Below are positions 1-9,133 of a stretch of 64,000 nt of DNA, piece by piece; positions within the stretch are counted from its first letter, which is position 1; each line of letters opens with the position of its first letter. The notes beneath the pieces are model-generated. The model saw only the letters and a list, made by a program, of their open reading frames with translations. It was not told where the DNA came from and made no database searches. The position numbers were made by a program, and so were the translations under genes. This DNA is from Streptomyces aureus (GTDB lineage Bacteria > Actinomycetota > Actinomycetes > Streptomycetales > Streptomycetaceae), in the NCBI RefSeq assembly GCF_000725495.1, contig NZ_KL647039.1, forward strand, positions 210,287-274,286. Reading direction: 5' to 3'.

Positions 1-284
1 ACCAGCGGCGGTCCGTCGCCGAGGGAGGGGTGGACGCGCGCGATGACGAAGGTCGGCGAGGTGACGGCGCCGCGGACGCCCAGCCCCTCGCCGAGTCCAC
101 GGGTCAGCGTGGTCTTGCCGGCGCCGAGCTCGCCGTTCAGCATCACGAGGTCGCCCGCGCGCAGCAGCTCGGCCAGTCTGCGGCCCAATTCCTGCATCTG
201 TCCGGGAGAGTTGACGGTGATCTGCGCGCCGACGCCGTCCTGGGCGGGCTCAGCCGGGCTGTGCGCTGCTGCTGGTGCTTCCAT
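1..284 (-). CDS. tsaE: TsaE, tRNA threonylcarbamoyladenosine biosynthesis ATPase (3' end cut by window)
   Basis: The ATPase partner of TsaB/TsaD in making the t6A modification at position 37 of ANN-decoding tRNAs in the cytoplasm. Only the N-terminal ~94 codons are in the window. A Walker A motif, GELGAGKTT, is readable, followed by the TSPTF segment typical of the family. The ATG at 284 is chosen because the upstream MEAPAAA-type leader resembles streptomycete homologues. It overlaps the end of the alpha/beta hydrolase gene by 35 nt in another frame, so the two are probably co-transcribed. The family assignment is firm; the exact start is less certain. Confidence 0.9.
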   Translation of the reverse strand, partial: MEAPAAAHSPAEPAQDGVGAQITVNSPGQMQELGRRLAELLRAGDLVMLNGELGAGKTTLTRGLGEGLGVRGAVTSPTFVIARVHPSLGDGPPL

Positions 285-1485
285 AACCGCCCACGGTAGC
301 CCCTGCCGGCACGGCTCCCGCGCGCACCAGGAGGTCGGCGAGGCGGTCCGTGACGACCTCGGGGTGCTCCAGCATGACCAGATGTCCCGCGTCGGGGACG
401 AGGACCAGTTCGGCGTCCGGCAGCAGATCGGCGATGGCCTCGCTGTGCTCGCTCGGGGTCACCAGGTCCTTGACCCCGGCGAGGACGAGGACGGGCAGTT
501 CGGCGAAGCGGGCCAGCGCCGCGGTCTTGTCGTGCTCGGTGAACGCCGGGTAGAACTCGGCGACCACGTCGATCGGCGTGCCCTCGATCATCCGCTCGGC
601 GAAGCGCACGACGGCCGGATCGACGTCCCGGCTCGCGAACGAGTACCGCTTGATGACCCCGGCGAACAGGTCGGCCGTCGCCCGGCGTCCCCGCTCCACC
701 AGGGCCGCCTGCTGCCCGAGCGCCTTGAGCACCCCGGGGAGCACGCGCCGCACGGCGGCGACGCCCGCGACGGGCAGCCCGAAGTTGACCTCGCCGAGCC
801 GCCCCGACGACGTGCCGACCAGGGCGACGCCGACGACCCGGTCGCGGATCAGCTCGGGGAACTGCTCCGCCAGCGCCATGACGGTCATGCCGCCCATGGA
901 GTGGCCGACCAGCACGATCGGGCCCTCGGGCACGGCCGCCTCGATGACGGCCAGCAGATCGCGGCCGAGCTGGTCGATGGTGACCGGCTTGCGGTCCTCC
1001 AGCTGGGCCGCACCGCGCCCGGAGCGCCCGTGGCTGCGCTGGTCCCAGTGGACCGTGCGCACGACCCCGCGCAGCGCGGCGCGCTGGAAGTGCCAGGAGT
1101 CCTGGTTCAGGCAGTAGCCGTGGCTGAACACGACGGTGACCGGGGCGGGGGCCTTGCGGCCGAACAGCCGGCGCCGGCGCGGGGTGAGCGCGGTCTCCGG
1201 CTCGGCCTCGTCGATCTCGTAGTAGAGCTCGGTGCCGTCGTCCGCGTACGCCTTGCCGGGCGTGCCGCGCAGCGTGCCGTACGGTCCCGTCGAGTCGAGG
1301 GCCAGGCGCGCCTTCTTGCGCATGCCGCGCCCGACGGTGAGCCGCTCGATCGCGACGCCGGCCGCGGCGCCCGCCGCGACCACGCCTATCGCGGCCCCGG
1401 CGACGCCGGCCTTGCGCCAGTTCCCGGCGGAGGAGGCGGCGGCCGAGGCCGCGCTCACGACGGCCTCCGCACTGGTCTCGCTCAC
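250..1485 (-). CDS. Alpha/beta hydrolase, membrane-anchored N-terminus
   Basis: A 411-residue serine hydrolase of the alpha/beta fold. An Ala/Gly-rich hydrophobic stretch at about residues 20-50 probably anchors or exports the protein. The hydrolase core follows: an FSHGYCLN oxyanion-hole segment, the nucleophile elbow GHSMGG, a late acidic residue in AGVKDLVTP, and the catalytic His in DAGHLVMLEHP. The GTG start at 1485 follows a GAGGAG ribosome-binding site at good spacing; reading further upstream would run into alr. It sits between alr and tsaE on the same strand, an order common in Streptomyces. The substrate is unknown; esterase, lipase or epoxide-hydrolase-like activity is possible. 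Confidence 0.85.
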   Translation of the reverse strand: MSETSAEAVVSAASAAASSAGNWRKAGVAGAAIGVVAAGAAAGVAIERLTVGRGMRKKARLALDSTGPYGTLRGTPGKAYADDGTELYYEIDEAEPETALTPRRRRLFGRKAPAPVTVVFSHGYCLNQDSWHFQRAALRGVVRTVHWDQRSHGRSGRGAAQLEDRKPVTIDQLGRDLLAVIEAAVPEGPIVLVGHSMGGMTVMALAEQFPELIRDRVVGVALVGTSSGRLGEVNFGLPVAGVAAVRRVLPGVLKALGQQAALVERGRRATADLFAGVIKRYSFASRDVDPAVVRFAERMIEGTPIDVVAEFYPAFTEHDKTAALARFAELPVLVLAGVKDLVTPSEHSEAIADLLPDAELVLVPDAGHLVMLEHPEVVTDRLADLLVRAGAVPAGATVGGYGSTSSSAQPG

Positions 1486-1625
1486 GTCCCGCTCCTCTTC
1501 GCTCCGGCTCTCGGCTGTCCGCTGTCGGCTCTGGGCTGTGCGCGCGCCGTCCGGGCTCCCGCCCGCCGTGTGCCGCCCGCCGCTGTTCGCTCGCCGGGCC
1601 CGCGCGTCTGTTCGGCTAAGGGGTG

Positions 1626-2798
1626 TTACCCGCCTTGTTCCTCTTTCACCTTCACGTAGACGCGCGGAACGCGGGTTCCGATGCGGGTCACGATCTCGTA
1701 CGCGATCGTGCCCGCCGCGCGGGCCCAGTCCTCGGCGGTGGGCTCGCCGCCGTCGCCGGGGCCGAACAGCACCGCGGGGGCGCCGGGTTCGGGCTCGTCG
1801 CCGCCGAGGTCGACGACGAACTGGTCCATGGCGACCCGGCCCGCGACGGTGCGCCACTTGCCGCCGACCAGGACGGGGCCGGTGCCCGAGGCGTGCCGGG
1901 GGACACCGTCCGCGTAGCCGACGGGGACGAGGCCGAGGGTGGTCTCGCCCGGGGTGACGTAGTGATGGCCGTAGCTCACGCCGTGGCCGGCCGGTACGTG
2001 CTTGACCAGCGCGAGCGAGGCGCTGAGCGTCATCACCGGGCGCAGGCCGAAGTCGGCGGGGGTGCCGAGCTCGGGGCTCGGCGAGATCCCGTAGACCGCG
2101 ATCCCGGTCCGTACGAGGTCGAAGTGGCTCTCGGGGAGGGTCAGCGTCGCGGGCGAGTTGGCGATGTGCCGCACCTCGGGGCGCACCCCCTGCTCCTCGG
2201 CGTACGCGACCATCTCGCGGAAGAGCGCGAGCTGGGCCTGGATCGAGGGGTGGCCCGGCTCGTCGGCGCAGGCGAAGTGGGACCACAGTCCGGTGACGGT
2301 GATCAGGCCGCGCGCCTCGGCGGCGAGGGCCGCGGCCACGAGCTCCGCCCAGTCGGCGGGCTGGCAGCCGGCGCGGCCGAGTCCGGTGTCGGCCTTGAGC
2401 TGCACCCTGGCCCGCGTCCCGACGGCCTCGGCGGCCGCCACGGCCTCCCGCAGCGCCCACATCCCGCTGACCGAGACGTCGATGTCGGCCTCGATCGCCT
2501 CGGCCCAGGGGCCGCCCGGGGTCCAGAGCCAGCACATGACGCGGCCCGGCAGGCCGGCCGCGCGCAGGGCGAGGGCCTCCTCCGGGGTGGCCGTGCCGAG
2601 CCAGGTGGCGCCCGCCTCGCGCGCGGCGCGGGCGCACTGGACCGCGCCGTGGCCGTACGCGTCGGACTTGACCACGGCCATCAGGGCCGCGGTCGGCGCG
2701 TGGGCACGCAGCGCCCGTACGTTGGCGCGCACGGCGGCCAGATCGATCTCGGCGCGGGCGCGCAGGGGCGCGGTCCGCGGGTGTGCTGTCTCTGTCAT
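1626..2798 (-). CDS. alr: Alanine racemase
   Basis: A PLP enzyme interconverting L- and D-alanine for peptidoglycan precursors. The 390 residues match the usual family length. The PLP-binding lysine is K44 in AVVKSDAYGHG, and the second catalytic base is Y276 in GVSYGHHY. The N-terminal TIM-barrel and C-terminal beta domain (VGYADGVPR) are intact. It lies upstream of the hydrolase and tsaE genes, with a 140-nt gap to the hydrolase. Nearby ldt and glmS/glmM give the segment a cell-wall flavour. Confidence 0.96.
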   Translation of the reverse strand: MTETAHPRTAPLRARAEIDLAAVRANVRALRAHAPTAALMAVVKSDAYGHGAVQCARAAREAGATWLGTATPEEALALRAAGLPGRVMCWLWTPGGPWAEAIEADIDVSVSGMWALREAVAAAEAVGTRARVQLKADTGLGRAGCQPADWAELVAAALAAEARGLITVTGLWSHFACADEPGHPSIQAQLALFREMVAYAEEQGVRPEVRHIANSPATLTLPESHFDLVRTGIAVYGISPSPELGTPADFGLRPVMTLSASLALVKHVPAGHGVSYGHHYVTPGETTLGLVPVGYADGVPRHASGTGPVLVGGKWRTVAGRVAMDQFVVDLGGDEPEPGAPAVLFGPGDGGEPTAEDWARAAGTIAYEIVTRIGTRVPRVYVKVKEEQGG

Positions 2799-2889
2799 CG
2801 CGCCCCAGTCTCTCAGAGGCGCGCGGCGGCGCTCCGGCGCCGGTCCCCGGGACGGGTACGGGGACCGGGCCCGGCGGGCGCCCCGGCCG

Positions 2890-4212
2890 CTAACGGCGCG
2901 GCCTTCGGCCCCACACGTAGACGTGGTCGCCCGTCCTGAGCGCCTTCCAGAGCCCGCGGGCGTCGGCGAGCCGCAGGTTCACGCAGCCCATCGAGCCGCC
3001 GACCGTGCGGATGCTGCCGCGGACGGCGTGGAAGGCCTGGCCGCCGCTGAAGAACTGGGCGTACGGCATCGGGCTGTTGTACAGGGTCGACCAGTGGTGG
3101 CGGTGTCTCCAGAAGATCCGGAACCAGCCGGTGCGGGTGGGGTGCCTGACCCCGCCGCTGCGCATCGGCACCGGGCCGAACACGACCCGGCCCCGCTGCT
3201 GCACCCAGGTGCGCTGGTGGTCGAGGTCCACGCAGGCGACCCGGTACGAGCGGGCCGGGCAGCCGTGGGTGCCCCGGGCGGCGCCGGCGGAGAGCTTCCG
3301 CATCCGGGCCCAGGTCGCCGCTCCCGCTTCGCCGGTGGCGGGCTCTACGCCGTGCTTCCGCTGGAACGCGCGGATGGCCCGGCAGTCGGCCGCGGACTGC
3401 CTGCCGTCCGCCTTCAACCGCAGCCACCGCTCGACCCGCCGCTGATACACCCCGCCATTCCCGCACTCCGCCGCCACCCGCGCATGCCCACGGCCGCCGG
3501 CACCCGCCCTTCCCGGCCCGGCCCCGACACGCCCGTTACCGGCCGGCACCGAGGTGCCCGGCCCGAACCCACCGGGCGCGGCCCCCGGCGACACCCGACC
3601 ACCGAGCCCGGCCCCGCCGTGCCCGGCCCCGACCTGCCCGAATCCGCCCTGCCCGACCTGCCCGGATCCGCCCTGCCCGACCTGCCCGGCCCCGACCTGC
3701 CCGGCCCGCCCGACCTGCCCGGCCCGCCCGGCCTGCCCGGCTTGCGCGGCCCGTCCGGCCCAGGAGGGCACCGCCCCGTCCGGCGAGGACCCGTCCGGTC
3801 GGGCTGCGACCGACCCGGAACCGCTCCGCCAGGAAGCCGCCGGTACGGAGTCGGCGCGCCCGGAACCGCCCCGCGAGGACCCGGCGGGAGCATGTCCGCC
3901 CCACCCGGGGGTCACCGCTCCGGAGCCACCCCGCCCGGGGACCACGGCTCCGGACCCGTCTCGCCCCGAGCCGGGCAGGACCGGGGCCCGCTCGGCCGTC
4001 GGCAGTATCCGGCCGCCGGGGGTGCCGCCCGGCCAGGACAGGCGGGAGCCTCCCGCCGTGCCTGGCCACGGCTCGCCGACGCGCCCGGAGGCGGAGGGCG
4101 GCAGCGGTGTCGCCGAGGCGGCCACCGTTCCCATGGGCATGGCCGCCGCCACCGCCAGCAGCAACGCGATCCCCCGGCAGGCACTTCGTCTGTTCATCAC
4201 GCGAACAGGCAT
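2890..4212 (-). CDS. Secreted L,D-transpeptidase with long Gly-rich linker
   Basis: A YkuD-type L,D-transpeptidase expected to make 3-3 peptidoglycan cross-links outside the membrane. The N-terminus has a signal peptide (basic start, hydrophobic LLLAVAAAMPMG, then an ASA-type site). A ~200-residue Gly/Pro/Ser linker follows, with repeats of the GQVGQ type. A peptidoglycan-binding-like segment (QSAADCRAIRAFQRKHGVEP) comes next, then the catalytic domain ending in H...GGSMGCVNL, with the nucleophile Cys and the upstream His. The start is either ATG 4212 or ATG 4197, 15 nt apart; both keep the signal peptide. The frame stays open upstream only because it runs into GC-rich repeats. Product class firm, start uncertain. 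Confidence 0.88.
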   Translation of the reverse strand: MPVRVMNRRSACRGIALLLAVAAAMPMGTVAASATPLPPSASGRVGEPWPGTAGGSRLSWPGGTPGGRILPTAERAPVLPGSGRDGSGAVVPGRGGSGAVTPGWGGHAPAGSSRGGSGRADSVPAASWRSGSGSVAARPDGSSPDGAVPSWAGRAAQAGQAGRAGQVGRAGQVGAGQVGQGGSGQVGQGGFGQVGAGHGGAGLGGRVSPGAAPGGFGPGTSVPAGNGRVGAGPGRAGAGGRGHARVAAECGNGGVYQRRVERWLRLKADGRQSAADCRAIRAFQRKHGVEPATGEAGAATWARMRKLSAGAARGTHGCPARSYRVACVDLDHQRTWVQQRGRVVFGPVPMRSGGVRHPTRTGWFRIFWRHRHHWSTLYNSPMPYAQFFSGGQAFHAVRGSIRTVGGSMGCVNLRLADARGLWKALRTGDHVYVWGRRPRR

Positions 4213-4407
4213 ACGCAACCCCGCCCGCCCCCGGCCCGCGCCGCGCGCACAGGGTCCCCCGATCTGTGCAACGCCCCCGTCGTCCGCGTCGAAGCAGGTC
4301 AGGCGAGGGCGCCGCACCGAGCAGCCCGCCGCCCGGGCCCACACGACAGCGGCCCGAGTCCCGGACCCACCGGCGTGAACCGGGCAGCGGGCGCCCACCC
4401 GGGCCCC

Positions 4408-4988
4408 GCCACGCCGGGACACGGGCGCGGACCGGGCGACGGTCTCACCGAGCAAGGCAGCCGCCCCGGGGACATGCCCTGCCAGGTCGAGCCCGGGCCC
4501 AGCCACGCCGGGACGCAGGGGCAGACCAGCGACGATCGCGCCGAACCGGGCAGCCGTACCCGGGACACGCCCAACCGGGCCGAGCCCAGGCCCCGCCACG
4601 CCGGGACGCGGGGCAGACGAGGCGACGGTCTCACCGAGCAAGGCTGCCGCCCCGGGGGGCATGCCCTGCCAGGTCGAGCCCGGGGCCTGCGACTCCGGGA
4701 CGCAGGGGCAGACCAGCGACGATCGCGCCGAACCGGGCAGCCGAGCCGGGACACGCCCAACCGCGCCGAGCCCGGGGCCTGCGACGCCGGGACACGGGTG
4801 CGGACCGGGCAACGGGCGCGCCGAACCGGGCAGCCGCACCCGGGACATGCCCAACCGCGCCCAAACCCGGGCCCTGCCACGCCGGGACGCGGGGCAGAGG
4901 AGGCGACGGGCGAGCCAAGCTGGGCAGCCGGCCCAGGGACATGCCCTGCCAGGTCGAGCCCTGGGCCCGTAGGGGTGAGCCGGGCCCC
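4408..4988. repeat. Six tandem ~93-bp repeats in the ldt-nnr gap
   Basis: The 786-nt gap between the transpeptidase start and nnr is mostly a tandem array. Units begin at 4408, 4502, 4595, 4689, 4781 and 4876, each with a version of GCCACGCCGGGAC, giving periods of 94, 93, 94, 92 and 95. A truncated seventh start lies at 4989. Two unit types can be told apart: type A carries CTCACCGAGCAAGGC (units 1 and 3, degenerate in 6), type B carries CGCGCCGAACCGGGC (units 2, 4, 5). The periods are not a multiple of three, so this is not a repetitive protein. No spacers separate the units. The segment 4213-4407 shows no gene. Confidence 0.85.
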
Positions 4989-4998
4989 GCCACGCCGG

Positions 4999-6429
4999 TC
5001 AGGCGAGCGTGTCGCGCCAGGCCTCCGGGATGGCATCGGCCACGTCGTGGGCTCCCGCGGGGGCGCCGTCCGCGGCGAAGCGGCCGGCCAGGCCGTGGAG
5101 GTACGCGGCCACGCTTCCGGCGTCGAGGGCGGAGAGGCCGGAGGCGAGCAGCGACCCCGCCAGGCCCGACAGCACGTCCCCGCTCCCCGCGGTGGCCAGC
5201 CACGCCGTCCCGGTGGCGTTCACCCGTACCGCGCCGCCCGTGGGATCGGCGACCAGCGTCGTCGCCCCCTTGAGCAGGACCGTCGCCCCGTACAGCCCCG
5301 CCAGCTCCCGTACGGAGGCCAGCCGGGCCTCCTCGACCGCCTCCCGGGCGACCCCGAGCAGCGCGGCCGCCTCCCCGGCGTGCGGAGTCATGAGCGTGGG
5401 CGCGGTGCGGGCCCGTACGGCCCCCCGGTCGGCGAGCCGCAGCCCGTCCGCGTCCACCAGCACCGGTACGTCCGCGTCCAGCACCTCCGCGACCGCCGTG
5501 GCGTCCTCCCCGGCGCCGGGCCCCACCACCCAGGCCTGCACCCGGCCCGCCCTGGCCGGACCCTCGCCGGACACCAGCGTCTCGGGGAAGCGCGCGATGA
5601 CGGCGTCCGCGGCGGGCCCGACGTACCGCACCGCGCCCGCACCCCCGCGCAGCGCCCCGGCGACGGCGAGCACCGCGGCCCCGGGGTAGCGGGCGGACCC
5701 GGCGGCGATCCCGACGACCCCGCGCCGGTACTTGTCGCTCTCCGCGCCGGGGAACGGCAGCCGCGCCGCCACATCGGCGTGCTGGAGCGCCTCCAGGTCG
5801 GCCGGGTCCGGCAGGTCGAGTCCGATGTCGACGAGGCGTACGGACCCGGCGTACCCGCGCGCCGGATCGACGAGCAGCCCCGGCTTGTGGGTGCCGAAGG
5901 TGACGGTGAGGTCCGCGCGGACGGCCGCGCCGAGCACCTCCCCGGTGTCCGCCTCGACCCCGCTCGGCAGGTCGACGGCGACGACGGCCGCCCGGGAGGC
6001 GTCGGCGAGTTCGGCCAGCCGCGCCGCCTCGGGCCGCAGACCGCCCTTGCCGCCGATCCCGACGATGCCGTCGACCACGAGGTCGGCCCGCCTCAGGAGC
6101 GGTTCGGCGGCGTCGGGCGCGGCCGAGGTGCCTCCGGCGCGCAGCAGGGCCGCCAGTCCTCCCGGATGGGTCCGCCCGGGGGCGAGCAGTACGGCGGTGA
6201 CCCCGGCCCCGCGCCGGGCGAGGCGTGCCCCGGCGTACAGGGCGTCGCCGCCGTTGTCCCCGCTGCCCACCAGCAGCACGACCCGGCGGCCGTACACCCG
6301 GCCCAGCAGGTCCGCGCAGGCGGCGGCGAGTCCCGCGGCCGCCCGCTGCATCAACGCCCCCTCGGGAAGCCGTGCCATCAGCTCCCGCTCGGCGGCCCTC
6401 ACGGTCTCCACGCAGTACGCAGTACGCAT
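4999..6429 (-). CDS. nnr: Bifunctional NAD(P)HX epimerase / ADP-dependent dehydratase
   Basis: Repairs hydrated NADH and NADPH. The N-terminal YjeF_N domain (about residues 1-215) epimerises R- and S-NAD(P)HX; its VGSGDNGGDAL loop and VVAVDLPSG segment are visible. The C-terminal carbohydrate-kinase-like domain (about 225-476) dehydrates S-NAD(P)HX using ADP; TPHAGE and the NATGTAWLATAGSGDVLSG segment with its catalytic Asp are present. At 476 residues it is a normal fused protein. The start ATG 6429 precedes the AERELMARLPEGALMQRAA helix of the family. It lies between acpS and the repeat array. Confidence 0.94.
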   Translation of the reverse strand: MRTAYCVETVRAAERELMARLPEGALMQRAAAGLAAACADLLGRVYGRRVVLLVGSGDNGGDALYAGARLARRGAGVTAVLLAPGRTHPGGLAALLRAGGTSAAPDAAEPLLRRADLVVDGIVGIGGKGGLRPEAARLAELADASRAAVVAVDLPSGVEADTGEVLGAAVRADLTVTFGTHKPGLLVDPARGYAGSVRLVDIGLDLPDPADLEALQHADVAARLPFPGAESDKYRRGVVGIAAGSARYPGAAVLAVAGALRGGAGAVRYVGPAADAVIARFPETLVSGEGPARAGRVQAWVVGPGAGEDATAVAEVLDADVPVLVDADGLRLADRGAVRARTAPTLMTPHAGEAAALLGVAREAVEEARLASVRELAGLYGATVLLKGATTLVADPTGGAVRVNATGTAWLATAGSGDVLSGLAGSLLASGLSALDAGSVAAYLHGLAGRFAADGAPAGAHDVADAIPEAWRDTLA

Positions 6430-6481
6430 GACGCCGAGTCTCCCGCACCGGCCCGGGCGCTGCGCGCTCCCCGCACGAGGC

Positions 6482-6600
6482 GGTTCGGAACCGTGCGGCT
6501 CCGAACCGTGCGAAAACCCCGCCACGCGAGCTCCGAACCGTACGGCTCCGCACCACGCGGGCTCCGAACCGTACGGGCGGCGCATCACGCGGCCCCGAGC
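6482..6600. repeat. Cluster of short imperfect repeats between nnr and acpS
   Basis: Variants of a ~15-nt core, GGCTCCGAACCGTACG, occur about five times in 120 nt, some abutting and some separated by 15-20 nt. The first copy contains the inverted repeat GGTTCGGAACC. They lie in the 265-nt gap upstream of nnr and downstream of acpS. Function unknown: degraded minisatellite, or part of a terminator or operator region. No gene is apparent here. Confidence 0.6.
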
Positions 6601-6694
6601 CGGTCCGGGAACCCCCGCCGCGCCCTGACCTGCGAACCGACCTCGTGGTGACTTCCCCGGCTCCCCCGGGGCGCCCGTGCTCCCCGGGGCCCGG

Positions 6695-7066
6695 CTACCC
6701 CTCCGCCACCACCACCGCCGAGGCCACCCCCGCGTCGTGACTGAGCGACACGTGCCAGGAGCTCACGCCCAGTTCGGCGGCGCGGGCCGCCACCGTGCCC
6801 TTCACCCGCAGCCGTGGCCGGCCGCTGTCCTCCACATAGACCTCGGCGTCCGTCCAGTACAGCCCGGCCGGGGCGCCGAGCGCCTTGGCCAGGGCCTCCT
6901 TCGCCGCGAAGCGCGCGGCGAGCGAGGCGATGCCCCGGCGTTCACCGCTGGGCAGCAGCAACTCGCTCTCCAGGAAGAGGCGTTCGGCCAGCCCGGGCGT
7001 CCGCTCCAGTGACGCCCGGAACCGGTCGATCTCGGCCACGTCGATTCCGACCCCGATGATGCTCAT
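6695..7066 (-). CDS. acpS: Holo-[acyl-carrier-protein] synthase
   Basis: Transfers 4'-phosphopantetheine from CoA to the serine of acyl carrier proteins, including fatty-acid ACP and possibly polyketide carriers. The 123 residues and both signature blocks fit Acp[13 protein letters not shown] near the N-terminus (Mg-binding Asp9) and [13 protein letters not shown] in the middle. WHVSLSHD near the end completes the family pattern. Its neighbours glmS and nnr are the usual Streptomyces context. Confidence 0.96.
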   Translation of the reverse strand: MSIIGVGIDVAEIDRFRASLERTPGLAERLFLESELLLPSGERRGIASLAARFAAKEALAKALGAPAGLYWTDAEVYVEDSGRPRLRVKGTVAARAAELGVSSWHVSLSHDAGVASAVVVAEG

Positions 7067-7117
7067 GTCGGCACCCTAGAGGGCGGCCCCCGCCGTGGCC
7101 TCACACGCCCGCGCCGC

Positions 7118-8965
7118 TCACTCCACGGTCACGGACTTCGCCAGGTTGCGCGGCTGGTCCACCTCGTTGCCCCGGGCGGTCGCCAGTTCGCAGGCGAACA
7201 CCTGGAGCGGGACCGTCGACACGAGCGGCTGGAGCAGGGTGGGGGTGGCCGGGATGCGGATCAGGTGGTCGGCGTACGGGACGACCGCCTCGTCGCCCTC
7301 CTCCGCGATGACGATCGTGCGGGCGCCCCGGGCCCGGATCTCCTGGATGTTGGAGACGATCTTGTCGTGCAGGACCGAGCGTCCGCGCGGCGACGGGGCG
7401 ACGACCACGACCGGCATGTCGTCCTCGATCAGCGCGATGGGCCCGTGCTTCAGCTCCCCCGCCGCGAAGCCCTCGGCGTGCATGTACGCCAGTTCCTTGA
7501 GCTTCAGGGCGCCCTCCAGGGCGACCGGATAGCCGACGTGCCGCCCGAGGAACAGCACGGTGTCCTTGTCGGCGAGGGAGCGCGCGAGCTCCCGTACGGG
7601 CTCCATGGTCTCCAGGACCCGCTCGACCTCGCGGGAGATGCGGGACAGCTCCCGGATGACGGCCTGGATCTCGTCGCCCCACTTCGTGCCGCGGACCTGG
7701 CCCAGGTACAGCGCCACCAGGTAGCAGGCCACCAGCTGGGTCAGGAACGCCTTGGTGGAGGCGACGGCGACCTCGGGGCCCGCGTGCGTGTACAGCACCG
7801 CGTCGGACTCGCGAGGGATCGTCGAGCCGTTGGTGTTGCAGATCGCCAGCACCCTGGCGCCCTGCTCCCGGGCGTGCCGCAGCGCCATGAGCGTGTCCAT
7901 GGTCTCGCCTGACTGCGAGATCGCGATGACGAGCGTCTGCCGGTCCAGGATCGGGTCCCGGTAGCGGAACTCGCTGGCCAGCTCCACCTCGCAGGGGATG
8001 CGCGTCCAGTGCTCGATGGCGTACTTGGCGATCAGCCCGGCGTGGAAGGCGGTCCCGCAGGCGACGATGACGACCTTGTCGGCCTCGCGCAGCGCCCGTA
8101 CCGGGATGCGCACCTCGTCGAGGGTCAGCGAGCCGGCCGCGTCGATCCGTCCCAGCAGGGTGTCGGCGACCGCCTTGGGCTGTTCGGCGATCTCCTTCAG
8201 CATGAAGTAGTCGTAGCCGCCCTTCTCGGCCGCCGACGCGTCCCAGTCGACGTGGTACGAGCGGACGTCGGCGGGGCTGCCGTCGAACCCGGTGACCCGT
8301 ACGCCGTCCCGGCGCAGTTCGACCACCTGGTCCTGTCCCAGTTCGATCGCCGACCGGGTGTGGGCGATGAACGCGGCGACGTCCGAGGCGAGGAACGCCT
8401 CGCCCTCGCCGACGCCGACCACCAGCGGTGAGTTGCGGCGCGCGCCGACCACCACGTCGGGCTCGTCGGCGTCCACCGCGACCAGGGTGAACGCGCCCTC
8501 CAGGCGCCGGCACACCAGCCGCATGGCCTCGGCGAGGTCGGCGCACGAGGAGTACTCCTCGGCGAGCAGGTGAGCGACCACCTCGGTGTCCGTCTCGGAG
8601 GCCAGGTCGTGGCCCCGCTCGGCCAGTTCGGCGCGCAGCAGGGCGAAGTTCTCGATGATGCCGTTGTGGACGACGGCGACCCGGCCCGCGTTGTCGAGGT
8701 GCGGATGGGCGTTGGTGTCCGTGGGGCCTCCGTGGGTGGCCCAGCGGGTGTGTCCGATGCCCGTCGTCCCGGCCGGCAGCGGCCTGCCGCTCAGCTCCTT
8801 CTCCAGGTTGACCAGTTTCCCGGCCTTCTTCGCGACGGCGAGGCCCCCGTCCGCCAGGACGGCGACACCCGCCGAGTCGTATCCCCGGTACTCGAGTCGC
8901 TTCAGTCCGGCCATCACCACGTCGAGCGCCGACTGCGACCCCACATAACCCACGATTCCGCACAT
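7118..8965 (-). CDS. glmS: Glutamine-fructose-6-phosphate aminotransferase (isomerizing)
   Basis: First step of UDP-GlcNAc synthesis: fructose-6-phosphate plus glutamine gives glucosamine-6-phosphate. At 615 residues it has the N-terminal Ntn amidotransferase domain with nucleophile Cys2 directly after the start Met (MCGIVGYVG), two SIS sugar-isomerase domains (ISQSGETMDT and the later LGRHVGYP segment), and the conserved C-terminal tail DQPRNLAKSVTVE. The start at 8965 is fixed by the need for Cys2. glmM lies 2 kb away. I see no recognisable glmS ribozyme upstream, and the leader to coaA is only 168 nt. Confidence 0.97.
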   Translation of the reverse strand: MCGIVGYVGSQSALDVVMAGLKRLEYRGYDSAGVAVLADGGLAVAKKAGKLVNLEKELSGRPLPAGTTGIGHTRWATHGGPTDTNAHPHLDNAGRVAVVHNGIIENFALLRAELAERGHDLASETDTEVVAHLLAEEYSSCADLAEAMRLVCRRLEGAFTLVAVDADEPDVVVGARRNSPLVVGVGEGEAFLASDVAAFIAHTRSAIELGQDQVVELRRDGVRVTGFDGSPADVRSYHVDWDASAAEKGGYDYFMLKEIAEQPKAVADTLLGRIDAAGSLTLDEVRIPVRALREADKVVIVACGTAFHAGLIAKYAIEHWTRIPCEVELASEFRYRDPILDRQTLVIAISQSGETMDTLMALRHAREQGARVLAICNTNGSTIPRESDAVLYTHAGPEVAVASTKAFLTQLVACYLVALYLGQVRGTKWGDEIQAVIRELSRISREVERVLETMEPVRELARSLADKDTVLFLGRHVGYPVALEGALKLKELAYMHAEGFAAGELKHGPIALIEDDMPVVVVAPSPRGRSVLHDKIVSNIQEIRARGARTIVIAEEGDEAVVPYADHLIRIPATPTLLQPLVSTVPLQVFACELATARGNEVDQPRNLAKSVTVE

Positions 8966-9133
8966 GGCGGCAGCGTACGGTCCACGGCCGTCCCGAATCA
9001 GGCTCACCGTGCCCGATATCGGAAATTTTGACCGCCCTCGGCGCCGCCCGGAGGGCTCCGCCGTTCCCGCGCCTGTCACCCCGCGTGACGCACCCCACCC
9101 TCCACCCCGTTCAAACTCCGTTAACAATGGACT

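Noticed and set aside
4213..4854. In-frame extension of the L,D-transpeptidase to a 654-residue protein
   Set aside because: It would put the signal peptide in the middle of the protein and read through the non-coding 93-bp repeats, whose periods are not multiples of three.
4408..4988. Possible CRISPR array
   Set aside because: The units are contiguous, ~93 bp long and of two related types; there are no unique spacers and no cas genes.
2158..6651. Very long plus-strand open frame (~1500 codons)
   Set aside because: It is antisense to alr, ldt and nnr, all of which have clear family motifs; long antisense frames are expected in high-GC DNA.
7118..9133. glmS riboswitch-ribozyme in the glmS leader
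   Set aside because: The coaA-glmS gap is only 168 nt and shows no recognisable ribozyme core; this ribozyme is mainly known from Firmicutes.
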